Source of the DNA: Hofstenia miamia
Taxonomy: Eukaryota; Xenacoelomorpha; Acoela
DNA length: 57,526 nucleotides
Reading direction: 5' to 3'
Assembly: GCA_004352715.1 (NCBI GenBank)
Contig: SCFE01000048.1
Span: forward strand, 395,111-452,636
The notes beneath the pieces were generated by a model. It saw only the letters and a program-made list of their open reading frames with translations. It was not told the DNA's origin and did no database searches. The position numbers and the translations under genes are program-made. Below, one piece after another: positions 14,201-27,500 of this stretch. Position 1 is the first letter of the stretch, and each line of letters opens with the position of its first letter.

Positions 14201-15551
14201 CTATTTTTTATTTGCTTAGGAATAAATCCGCCGATTCCAGGTTTCAAAAAACGCTGCTTCGGTTTCTTCTTTTGACTACTGACTTCCCAAGATTGATCAT
14301 CACTAGAATCAAAATCTAAATCATCAAGACTATCAGAGTAATCAGGTTTATCGGAAATTGCTTTATTTAATTTATTTTTAGATCTATGTGAGAAAACTGA
14401 CGACGAAACTCGAGAAGATCGACGTCGATTACTATTTTGAAAATAGTTCTGATTACGAAATTGCTTCATTCCTATTTCTGTAAGCACAACACCATCAACA
14501 TGATATTCATTTTCTGAATTTGCACTTACTGAAAATCCACCAAATTCTGAAGCCAATACATGAGGCTTGGGTCTACACATAACGCATTGGTAATTTTGTT
14601 CAACTGCAAGTTCAACCTCATCCTCTGTGAACATATTATCACATTTAGCGTGGAGCCAGCGTTCACAGTTATCGCATCTGACTAGTAAGTCATCATCCGT
14701 GTATGAATGTTTGCAAATTGTGCAATTGTTTAGAGAACTACATGGACCGCATAAACTATAATTGCAGCGCCACTCACAATTCGTACCAGGAGTCGTTGCT
14801 CCACATTTAACACAATGAACACACCAAGAACACTTCCATCCTCCTTGTGGAACGGTGTCTAAAGGTGGTTCTAGACAATAGGTATGAAAAGCAGTATCGC
14901 AATCATCGCATAGTAGTAAGCGAGCCTCATCATTGGCGTTTCCGCATCCATTACAAACAGTGCAGTCCAAACACCGCCAGCCAATTTTCTTAACTTTATT
15001 TAATACTATTTTAGACAATTTTAGATTGGCGCAGAACAAATGATAAGCCTGGCCACACTGAGCACACGCCAGTAACTTGCCTTCATTACCTTTTCCAAAA
15101 CTACCACAGCTAAAACACACATCCTGATTATTTACAAAACAATCAGTCATGTCATATAGAATGACAGCTGCAAAATTCGTAGGGTCGTCATCATCTTTTG
15201 AAATGATTTCCGAGGAATTTTGTGAAAGATATTTTTTCCTCTTTTTTACAGAGAATGAATTATATGTCTTAGGCTTTTTGTTACTTGCACCAATTTTGCA
15301 ATTCCGCTTATTTAAAACATTCACACGTCTGGTAACAGGAAGACGTGGCAAAAATGTAGTTTCTGTTGGTGCTGAAAACCCCGGGGGTTTAGCACAAAAC
15401 TCGGTTTTAGTTAAACTATCGTCTGATTTAAACACATCAGACGGAGTTGAAACGCCGCTATCTGGTTCTTCAGTTTCAATCTTCACCTCTCGACCTCCAA
15501 GTATATCTTGTTGAGCAGTTGTAAGTAAGGTATTGGAAAGATCACTTTCTC
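5233..15551 (-). CDS. KMT2C/D: KMT2C/D giant terminal exon: PHD fingers to SET/post-SET
   Basis: The acceptor is at 15552-15553 (TTTAG before GAGAAAGTGATC), entering in phase 1. Further PHD fingers lie near 14560-15130 (VCFSCGSFG, CNGCGNANDEARLLLCDDCD, CTICKHSYTDDDLLVRCDNC). A Q-rich disordered middle follows. The conserved LLIEDLLEEEKREQ is at about 9500-9540, and a charged coiled coil starting YEEWLVSQERYLHYRQKK lies at about 8820-9100. ePHD2 is at about 6460-6790 (RECLICMEVGDG to LCPIHKP). FYRN/FYRC lies at about 5900-6380, and the Win motif GCARSEP, which binds WDR5, near 5845-5865. The SET domain covers the last 146 codons, 5236-5673, with YIGE, RFINHSCNPNC and EELTYDY intact. Post-SET is CLCGASNCRKWMN, then TGA at 5233-5235. 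After the duplications are removed the exon is 8576 bp with no intron. Single Ns at 9790 and 10552 and the N block at 12808-12828 interrupt it. Confidence 0.95.
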
Positions 15552-15563
15552 CTAAACGCAATA

Positions 15564-15599
<36 letters not shown>

Positions 15600-18500
15600 T
15601 TAAATATATAATACATGCATTATATTTACTACCAGCGTATAAAATGAATTATACTTTGGCTTGAAACACAAACTGAACACAAAATGAAAAGCATTTGATA
15701 CAGAAAAGATATATCTTGATAAATCTTAAATTTCAAATACTACACTTTGAAATTTGAGAAATATTTTAATTCAAACGTTGCTTTGTAAATGTTTCACAAA
15801 GCAATAGATTTGCAATTATGAGAAAACGCTAAAAAAGTATTTTGCGAAAAACCACCAACGCTTTAAGAGTATTTCACATTTAAATTTATTTTATTCAAAC
15901 TGGAATAACATTCGAAACATACAGATCTTCAACAAGTAACTCATTTTCCTTAAAGGTACAGAAATTCAATTAAATATTCAATAGACACACCCATGTCAAA
16001 TTTTTCGTAAAAAGTAAGCAAAAATCAATCGCCTTGGTAGCCTGTAATTAAAACAAATCATTGATGAAAGTTGCAATTCATACATTAAAATTCTTAGATG
16101 GAACGGCACTCGCTAATTCAAACTAGACTTTCAACTTGGAAAGTATTACGAAATACATAAAGATTATTACTTAAAAAACTATAAACATCAATCAAATATC
16201 CGTCAAATACCTATTATGTATTTTATAAAAAGTATTGGAAATTCTGCCACTGATAATTTGGCAATGATTATAATTTTAACCATCAAATATGGTAGGCTAA
16301 AATTGTCATAATTAACCGCTACATTATTTCAATATCTGATCAGTATTTGGCTGAAAAGTCCAGAAACGAAAATAACTCCCAGTAATATCCCACTTAGGAA
16401 AAGAATTCAAAATAATCAGTACATGTTATTATTACGGTAGAACGGTCTATGTGTTCTCGTCATCTACTATTGTGATACTGTTAAATATTGTTTCTCAGAA
16501 ATAGCATTTCGAGCTTTATGATTTCAACAATCATAAAATTTGACGGCTTCGTAGTTTGTAATTAGGAAAAATGAATCATTATAGTTAACCAGAGGATTAA
16601 TACCATATTGTAAAATTCGGAAAAAAATATAAATGCTTGCAACAAAACCAAATGAAATTCCAATTTAAATGAGATTTGTACCATTAGATTTTAAATTGTA
16701 ATTGCTGCCAGCACAAATAGCGTGAAAAATATAAAGAAAGTATTAATTGAAAATATTAATTTACTTATGACAAAATTGATTGGCATCAAATTTATAAATA
16801 ACTTCATCGCATCATTGCATCGTTGAATTCAAACGAAAAATGGGAAAGATTAATTAAAAATTGTGTGCAACTCCTTTGGAAAAAAATTTCATTGTGAGGA
16901 ATTTTACAAACCAATAACTCCAATTGCTAATTATTTATACTAAAGTTTCAATAGATGTGTACAAATAGCTTCAATTTCAACAACTTTAAAAACAAGCTGC
17001 TTTGAAGCTTGTATATTATAACATTGCCTCAGCATATTAATTTATTATGACCGAAAATGTAAAAATGATGTTTATAATAGACATGAACAAATTTGTAATT
17101 GAAACAGTTTAGTCAAGTAAGTTAAAATTTCCTAAGTATAATAATCTTTCAAAACTCTTTAAAAATGATTTTAGGAGCACTTCTTTTACAATGAATTCCA
17201 TAAAGAGCTAACTGTCGGTTACGTTTAGCGGCTAATACGGCGGAATGCAAAACATTGTTATGTACGTAAGAAAGAAAGCAAGTGCGGCACTAGAAATTTT
17301 TTATGAGCAAGTTATACAAAAATTAACCCCATCTTTGCAAAAAATAATGATATATAAGGTTCTCCATATTTTATAGACACAAGAGCTAAGCTTTTTAAGA
17401 CGCCTTTTATTCAATGTAACACAAAATTTTTGAAAAATGGTATTATCTTATGAAAACCGAAAATCAATTTTTATTATAACATTCGCATAAAAGATCGGAT
17501 ATTTAATATAACGTTGAGACACCTGAGAGCAAGAGGCTGCATTACATGCTTCAGAATATGGATACTCTCAATTTGAATATATACTTGAATTACCATCTTA
17601 TATAGCAATCTGGATAAATTTAACTTGGGTTTTCATTTGAGCGCTGAAATATCAAAAATATTAATAATGGTTCAATAAAAATTGAATTAACCCAACCAAT
17701 ATGTAGTTGGCAGTCATAGAAAACTAATAAATGATCTCAATGCCAATGTGGATCAAAAGTACCGCTGACAACACTTCTATAGTTTTGACGTAAACGCAAT
17801 GATCTGAAACGAGTTTCATTACTGATGCATTTGCTGTGTTGCGTCTTAATTTCACATTAAATATTAAGATCCGTTGAGAAAAACTAAAAATAGAAATTTA
17901 GAATTATATTAGACCCCGTGACACCCAACAAATTTTGTAAAAAAACTGAGTCGACCCATAGGTTTGCGTAGATTGATCATGTGAAAAGACCTATATTTTA
18001 GACAAAATTTTATCCTAGATTCCAATTCGGTTTTGTAACTAAATGAGAATATAACAATATACGAACCTCTACAATGTGGACAAATATAATCAGGACGACG
18101 AACCAACATATCGGTATTAGATTCACAAGAAACATGGACAAATTTCTTGCAAGATGTACACGTCAATAGAGGTGGATTGCGACGATGAGAATGTCCACAG
18201 ACGGGGCAGAATAACCCTCGATTGCGAGCATTATAACAAGCATCGCAAAGTGAAAAATTTAAATGCCACTTAGAGTTAGAACTAGAAGTGTCACAGTCTA
18301 TACAACGCCGACATCCCTGGCATTTCCAACCTTGTTTTGGAAGGGAAGTCACTGCCGGTTTTAAACAAAACATGTGGAAGCCTCTGTCGCATCTGTCACA
18401 GACGAGCATTCTATTGTCTTCACCAGGATTTCTACATGTTTGACACATCTTACAATCCGGGCACTGCCAACCAGCACGAACCTAAATTTCAAATGAATAA

Positions 18501-21500
18501 AAAATAAAGAATGTGATTTAATGAAAACCATAAAAAACATTAAATATTGTTTTCAAATGATTCAATAGCTTAGATTCTGTATACAACATGCAAGTTTCTT
18601 TGCTTTGAATTTTTAAACGACTGATCTAAATTAATTGAAACTGAATGATATGGAATTTCTAAAAAAAATAAAAACTATCCAAAACATTCTACACACAAAA
18701 TTAATCAATATTAGCGAGATGGTAGACAATATTTGGACAAAGCATTCAAGATATTCTCTATTCATTAATTCTCTATTAATATCAGATTAAAACGCAAACG
18801 TTTATGATTGATAAGAATGCAATATCTTTTTAAGGAATAATATTCAATTTTATGGCTGGCAACACTAACTAATGTTGCAATAGCAATCTTAACAACATAA
18901 CGATCGCTTATGTGCGATTTCTGGCAGTGTAATAGCAGTGTCTACAAAATCAAATTATCTTGGTCTCTTAAATCTTATTTAAAATATGTTTATGTTACAG
19001 TAATTGGTGACGACGACAACATTTGTTATATCTCCAGTAAAGTCAATTAAGATGCCAATACACAGGATAGGAGATGCCGAGGCTGCGGTTATACTGGCAG
19101 AAGCATCTGTTTCCGCTCGTCGTCCCCTGTTACCACCTAAGATAATTGCATTTCAGTTGCATTTGAAGCTTCGCGTTTCTTCGATTTCATTTACAATTCA
19201 CGTTTCCTTTCTAACTACTCTACTGTACTGAATGACGAAGTGCGACGTATTGCTACTAGAAAAGTTTTAAGTATTTTAAATTTTATTTTGGAAAATATTT
19301 GCATCACCTGATGCAACAATGTGCAGCGCTTGCTTGAAGTTACGGGACTTTGACCGAAAATATGATTCCGCAGGTCTCTATAAACAATGTGTTTGAATTT
19401 ACAATGTCAATTACTAGAGCGAATGATGTGGCCAGCCGCATTAAGGGCGTTTACACGTGCTCAGATTTAGTAACAGCATTATCTCGATTGAATTGCTCCT
19501 CCGCGTCAAGCCGCAATAGTGATAGATAAACAACTTGCCAATCATTTTGTTTGTCTTCTTCAATTGTGATTGGCTTTCTACCTTGTATGTAACCAATAAG
19601 AATTCACCAAAATAAATATATTTTACTAAAGCGTAGAATGTGTAAACCCGGATTAATAAAATCATTAAAAAAACATTTTTATCAACAAATGGTGCCACAT
19701 TGGCAACAACGCCGAATTTAGCTGTTCCGCATTTAGTGTGAACGGGGGTACTGTTTAAATCAAATTAAAATCAGCTTTGATCTTATGTGTTAAAGTAACA
19801 GAGAAATAGATTCCAAAATATATTATTTACATAGTGTCAAAATCCAAACATAAAATAGCAAGTTTGCAAACAATAATAAATTGCATAAACAATATAACAT
19901 TATAAAAAATATGTATAGCAATTAATTCTAAATTTTTCTTTATTGAATCATTTAATAATTTAGGTTTGTTACAAATGTATAATAGAATTCACGTAATGAA
20001 ATTGAAAAACTTAATTGAGATTTAGAAAAGTAAATGATGCAAATGTAGAACTTCACAATATAAGTTAAGGTTTCACTACATTGCTTATAAATTATATAAC
20101 ATTCACAACATTTGGGTTAGACCATAGATTACTTAATAAGAGATGGATGCGAAGCAGATATATTAAATTATTATAGCTTGTTAATCGAAGGGTCAAAACA
20201 ACAACTTACTTAAAATCAAATTTAGAAAAGTAAATTAAAATCATATGCTGTACCGTCAAAATTTCCTTCATAACCCGATTATTACTCTGCTGCTTGTAAA
20301 AGGAATCGCACTACAGCAAAAGCATTAAATTTCACTGAAGTGCGTAACCCTAATTCAATATGTGTGATAAAGAATAAAAAAAATTCCTCATATTTTTGTT
20401 TCCTTCCAACTCAAGTGTATTTTCTCTATATTTTAAATGCAGTTAACGAGGATTTGTCGCTTGAAATTCGTTTCTCAACGTATCCACACAATCTACACGA
20501 TTGTAAAAATCAATGCAATTTTGCAATTCGATTGCCTCATATACAGACTTGAATAATTTAAAGAACTACAGTACAAATGAGGTGAAAACTTATAAGACAA
20601 TAATACAAGATAGTAGTGTCAAGTTCTTAGAAATCCGTAGCTCTTGCGATGAAACTTCTAGTATAATCAACATTTTCAATGAACATAAATCTTCTTTGTT
20701 TCAGCAAATAGACAAAGTTTTACATCGGTGATGCTAATTTTTGCTTTTACGATATATAGCTGCTCCTCGGCTGCCTATTCTCAGTTAAAAAATATTTTGT
20801 TTCGCCCTCTATTAGGACATTTCAAAAACTTTCACACAGTGCAGCACCCGAACAAAATTGCAGCAATTCCTTTCCAAAAAGAAGCGATTCATTAAATTCT
20901 TATGAAAAATATTGTTATATTATTATTGATGAGATTTACACTGCCAAACGGCTGGAATATCGTAATGGAAAAAATTTTTATATTAACGGAAGAGGGTACA
21001 TTACCTAAAACTGTGCTTGTGTTCATAGTTAGATCTTGGGCATCCCACTATAGTGGGGTCACTGAATGTATCTTATCTCAAATTTGTATTCTAACATTTT
21101 TTTCTGATGTTTTATGAACATTCTTACTCGTGCTAATAAATATTATTATGTTTGGGGTTGCGTTCTTGACAACTTAAGCGTCAACAACTCATTTGTTAAT
21201 GAAATTACTATGAAGTTTTCTGTTAATGGTTTCTTCAGAAATCCTTTAAAAATCCCTCAAAGTACTTTTTTGCATATTATGATCCTCCTCATTTAATTAA
21301 AAAGTTGATATATAATTTTGTGGACTATCAAACGATTCAATTACCTGAAAATTCTTCATTCGATATCCCTGAGATTGTTTCCTCCTTTAAACATGTTAAA
21401 CAGCTTTTTCAACTTGAAATCGCAAAGCCTCTTCGACTAGCACATCAGCTAAGTGCTATATCAATTCAACCAAATTGCTTACAACGTACATCTGTAAAAC

Positions 21501-24500
21501 ATGCTCTTTACATCATACACGAAACGACAATCAAAGGATTACTTGCTTATTCAGAACACTATCCTAATTTTAAGGATGCTGCAATATTTTTGGAAAAAAT
21601 TTCACAATTATGGAGTGTATTAAATGTACGAAGCAAAGCTATTGGTCATAAGACTAGGAACACATCTGCGCTACATCACCAACTCGGAAAAATGACAATG
21701 TTCGTTTCTAAACAATTGGGCAGAATATTTAACTATTTGGAATAAAAACGGTTTACGCGGATTTTCCTCAAGAACTTTTTCCTCAACAATTTGCACATTG
21801 TCAAACTTCTGCCGGTTTATTCCACATTTGTTACAGAAAGCAATTTTAACTGTTCTTACAGGATGATTAAACAGTGATCCTATTGAAAAAAGGTTTGGGT
21901 GGTACAGACAATTAAATGCTTCAAACTAGTTCATTTCTGTAAAAAACATCTTGGACAGCGAGAAAAATATTAGAATTATTTCACTTTTAAAGGATGGATA
22001 ATTTCATTTAGTTAATGATTTTAAACAAATTACTAAACTCATAATTCACATCAATTTGGATGACTTTTCTGATCAAGATCATCACGTTATTTACTGTTAG
22101 TGGTTTTTGTAGTTTGCGCGTTTCTATCATCAGTAAATGCAGTCATTGTAAGGAGATAATTTTTTTACAGAGGAAATGCATGTGAATCAATGCATTATAG
22201 ACCTCTTTGACAAGTTCAATAAAGGTGCTCTGAAAAAGCCCACACAATTTGCATTTGCATTTTCTTCTTTGTCCTATGCAGTTATGGAAAAAATTATGGG
22301 GAATTTTGAAATAAAAACGATATTTTTAGTCTTCAAATCATTTTAAGACATTTCATGCTATTATTAATGAGGTAATTTCTCAAAACGGTTATATTTTTTA
22401 GAGGAGAATATTTGCGGCAATGCGCAACAAAAGAACTGGTTTTAAGAATTTTTTTTTCATGTTTTACGAAAAGTTTTATTAATACGTTAGTTGGTACAAA
22501 GCACAGGTCAACTAACTTCATCAAGAAAGCTTTGGAAATTTTTGCAGACATCAATTTTTAGTTATCTTGTAATGATTTTGTAATTTCACTCCTATTAATA
22601 TTCTTTGTAATCAACATATATATATAAGTATTTCTTTTTTAAGCATTAATACACTGCAAAATGTTTAGATTTAATAAACAGTAACAAAATATTTTATCTA
22701 TTAGACTATCTTTTAACAATATTTACTTTAAAACAGTAAAAAATCAATTTGCTATCAAATACATTGACTTCTAGCTATTTTTCATATTTTCATGATAGCC
22801 CTCCATTTTGCACGAGTGAATTCATCCTTATTAAGTAATCTATGTTAGACTTGTTAGCACTATTCAGTAAAAGAGGTATTTTAATTTAGGCCTATTTTCC
22901 AGATACGTCTGCACAACCCGGTCCATGTCCATCTCTGGTTTGAGGTGACATACGAGATCTTAAGAAAAGCAATTTCTAATTAAGTTAAATTTAAGACAGT
23001 ATATGTGAATGGCTAAGGTAAGCTACTATTATTAGCATATAATTCAACTCGCGCAGTTGAGTTCTTTTGGAAAAATAGGCCTCCTTACAATTCTGGTTAG
23101 CACACAAAATACATATTTTGCAAGCATTCGAAAAATTACTACAATATAACATGTGGTAAAATGATCTTCGAAGGATTATAAACTAAAATGCATTTCCTAT
23201 ATTTGTTTGCAAGCGGATTTGATTTTGAGCGTATGAATCTGCCCGTCTAACTAAGTACTAACGATGCATCTGCTGTTTGCGTCGTTTTGGCAATTAAATT
23301 GAACAGATGCATCAGATAAGTTCAAGCACATATTGCGCGTGCAAGATTTCAATTGCATCAACAGATGCATCGTCCCGCCAAACCGTAATCTAACGTTGCA
23401 AAGATCTATTATAATCAAACTTCTACTTCTTTTACACAAGAAATCATCAAAATAAATGCTGTTCTATAATCTGAATTATGAAAAGTTCATGTTCTGGAAG
23501 TTAAAGCAAAAGTCACTGGAAGCTCAAGGACAAACTTAAAAAGTTAATGTTAAAATAAAAATCCATAACATTTGCAATAAGCCACACAGTAAATTGCAGT
23601 ACACTGGTCAAGAGTAAAACGGTGTTCTGCCAAATTGGCTAATTTCAGATTGTAATTACGATTGCGTAATTATTAGAAATGCAATTACAATAGGTCAAAT
23701 ATTAATACAATTAAATTATCCAAATCTATAATTTTAGAGATGAGAATGAAGTGCATAATTTGTTAAAGCAGGGCCTACTAATATAGTAAACCCTTGTTGA
23801 TGTTAAAATAGTTTGGCATGGCTCACCAGTGTTGGAATAATGCCTGGATTTTTCGGCACAATCACAGGACGAAAAAACGCAGTTAGGCACAAGCGTGGCA
23901 CGGAATGTAATTTAAAAAATTTTTTCGTTGAATACAAAGACATTTTAGATTAAAGGTGAATGAATGATATGTTTTTGGCGCAAATTGTTTCAATAGTTTA
24001 CCAAATCTTTCAAGAAACGAAATGGTCGATGGCTTTAATATGAAAATTGATAATTTAAAAATCAAAATAACAAATATATCTTATTCGTATTTTATTGTGG
24101 GCACGTGCACACACGGGCACGGAAGTTTCTATCAAAATGGGCATGGGCACGGCACAGTTCCAACAGTGTGGCCCCCAAAGAACGAACAAAAATTTTGGTC
24201 GGATGGGGCATGAGAACAAACATTGACACATAAAAGAGATGCTTACTAACAAATTTATCTGCAACAACTAAGAAAAAAATATGGCACTCAATTGACTCCA
24301 TGTGTTCAAAAGTACTCTTTAAAGTAGCTTCGACAGTTCATTTGCTTTTTAAACACATTGTTTATAATGAATAAAAAAATGAAATGATGCAATGAACCCC
24401 GATCACATGTGTGAAATACCAGCTATATAAATTGCGCACAGAAAAGAAAATTTAGATTGCATTAACTTAAGTGCATTTCGTATTTCATTCCCAAGATTTC

Positions 24501-27500
24501 ATTTTGTATGTTAATTTAGCTAAGTCAATGATTTGAACGAAAGTCTATTATGCAATAGCGTGAAATACTATATAGAAGTATGTTTTATAATGCTTACCTG
24601 TGCAGATACTGCAATTTGATGTTCTAAGCATTTCGAATGATAATGATTGCCACAACTGGTACAAAATAATTGATCACTAATAGTACCAGAATCCTCGCAA
24701 ATGGAGCATTGTGCTTCATCCCGGAATAAATTGGGAGCTTGATTCAAATGGTCTGTACACAATAAAGATAAAGTACGAATGTCCTAAATATAGGTAAATT
24801 TGATAACAAAATTAAACTTACACAGCATAATCAAATTTAACCAAAAATGTTGGTAAAGAAATGAATAACTAGCACATACACCATATTCAAGCAACGGGGC
24901 CGACTAAATCTTTTTACCGCAAGCATTTCGGGCTCTACATAGGATCAGACTAAGATCACCACAATATAAATGCATATAAGCGCCGAACTAATAAAAAAAC
25001 AAATTGTAGAAACCTATTTAATATTTTTCAAAATTCTTCAAATTTTCTCGTTGCTTAATAAACTATTCAAAGCTTAATTATAGAAATATACAATTTGATT
25101 TGAAATTATTCTTCTGAAAAAATATTGCACTAGTATATGCTTTAGTTATCAAATACAAAATGATTTTGCAAATCTCTGTCTAATAATTTTGTTGCAACTG
25201 TTATATATTTGATAATTGAGTGGAATCTTTTCTTTAAATAGTATATATTTGTCGACTTACAAAATTCTGTGAAATGGCAAATTTTTGGCTATCTTTGGTC
25301 CAAACTAAAAAGTATTTCAAAATGATTTAAAAAAATTTCCCATTATTTATTCAAATGGTGAAATGTTTAGTGCTATAGAAACTATATAAAGCTATATTAT
25401 ACAAAATATATGAACTCTTATTTAATAAACAATGCTTTCTACAAGCAATATTATTACAATACAATAACCGGGGGGGGGGGCGGATCTGCAACATGTTTGA
25501 AATTCTTTAATATTCCAAGTTTGAAACAAAATATTCAAATTAGTTATAAAATGCACCAAAATTCAACCGATACATATGTACAATTTACCCTTAAACTGCT
25601 TCGACCCCACGACTCCCGACTTTTCGTACGGCACGCCTCAATGCACTTGGAATAACTTTGCACAAATCAAGAAACTGTCAAAGTTCTTTGTTCTATCCAA
25701 GGGCTCAAAATTTTATAAATTGGGCATGTAAAGAATTTAAATATTATTCTAAAATTCGAAATTTGCAAAAAAATCATTACTCTTTTCAACAACTTCAGCC
25801 ACATCAATATGCTTTAATAGAAATTTTCATCATTGCATTTAACTATGCTCCCCAATAGACACGCGGTATCACGATTTCAAATTTGCTAATAGGCTTGGAA
25901 AAAATTCTTTGTAGATGTGAAAAAACTGGTTGTACTTTAAAATAGACGTTAAGAATTTTAAGGTTAATTATAACGATCAACAAAAACATGCAAATCTACA
26001 CTAAGATTCAAATCAGAGACATTGATCTTGATGACATTTACAATTTCCTAACCATGCAAATGGACCTAGGCGAAACCCATGCAATAAAGCTTAATTATAT
26101 TTCGTATTAATCATAAATTTTACAATATTTAACGTCTGTGAAAATAATTAACAACTTTAATATCGAAAACTGCTTCACGAACGACAAAGAAAATTGAAGC
26201 TTTTAATAATTAAATTATTTATGGAATTCCTGACCGCAGATAAAATTAGTTCGGATAATCCTACGATTGGTATTAATGATATTAGCATTAAATTGAAATC
26301 AGAGGGGAAAATGTAATTAAAACAAAATAGCAATCTATAAAACTTTTATGCTTGTATTAAATCCAATACTTGAAAAATGGAACATTTCAATTAACAAAGT
26401 ATTTTAAGAAAAATTTATGCTCATTAATTACATTTTTACGAATTGTAAAAGACAATATACAATTTTGGAGTTTTAAAATTCACAAAACAATGATTTGATT
26501 GAACAATTCACAGTGAAATGTGAGAATGATATAATATAATAACCAAGTATGTTTTATCTAAAAAAACAGTTTACAAAATGCATTTAAGGACTAATGGAAG
26601 TGCTAACCTATATTGATGACATCGCATAATGTAATTGAGTTTACTGAAAAAAGCTCTCAATTTGATTATTTGTCCGATTACAAACATCAAACACTAGAAA
26701 CATGCATCACTGGACAATAACCATCACACGTTTCTAACCATTCAATAAGAAATTTCTATTATCGTGATATGGTAAAGGCGTATTCGAAGGCAAATCTAAT
26801 ATTGAGCAAACGGATTTTAAACTTCATGCTGTAAACAAAAATACTATTCAGTCCATTTTTCACGAATACCATTCTGTTATAAAATGAAAAATCTGTTCGA
26901 CTCTTAGTAACTTCCATCTATAAATTCAGCATTTTGAAGCTCCCACGTTGGTGGTCTAGAGGATAAATATTTTGTTTACGGTTTTAGTTGGAAGCTATTG
27001 AGTTTAAGAATGGATGTTTTTTAAATTGCTGGTTCAACATCACAACCTTATCATTTTCGATTTGTCTGTTGAATCAGTGTAGCACTACAGGATTGATAAT
27101 GATAAGTTTGATCTAGGTTCGAATAAATAATAATCCAGAGAATTTCCCAGATGAAGTTGCTGAATTGATATCCACAACAATAACAGAACTGAACAATTAC
27201 CTTCCTTCGACGTTTGGAAAACGATGTAGAAACGTAAAATATTGTTCGCCTTCTAGCAATCAGTTTGTTAAGTGGGTAAATTAGAAGAATGTTTGGGTCA
27301 ACTTCTCCTAATTTAGAGTGTCCTACTGTGTTTGGAATGGTGCCATTAACGAAACAAATTCACATTGCTGATATTGAACCACTGCCACCTGATAAGATAG
27401 CTTATGTACGACCTATATATGACATACTTCATTTCATTTTGATTCAGTTTCGTGTATTTCATAAGTATTTTTCCATTGACGAACAAATGGTTACATACTT

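Larger units (their letters stand above)
18482..24597. other. KMT2 intron 3 (6.1 kb), hosts a P-element relic and MITE-like pieces
   Basis: The intron lies between the two halves of one PHD finger (IAVSAQ | VRAGWQCPDC). Outside the transposase relic at about 20.3-22.6 kb and the inverted repeats listed separately, I see only AT-rich sequence. A short G/C-richer patch with repeated GGGCACG occurs at 24098-24200 but has no recognised identity. Confidence 0.6.

Noticed and set aside
24022-24213. His/Gly-rich small protein GHGSFYQNGHGHG
   Set aside because: Arises from short GGGCACG repeats; lies in a KMT2 intron without splice or start support.
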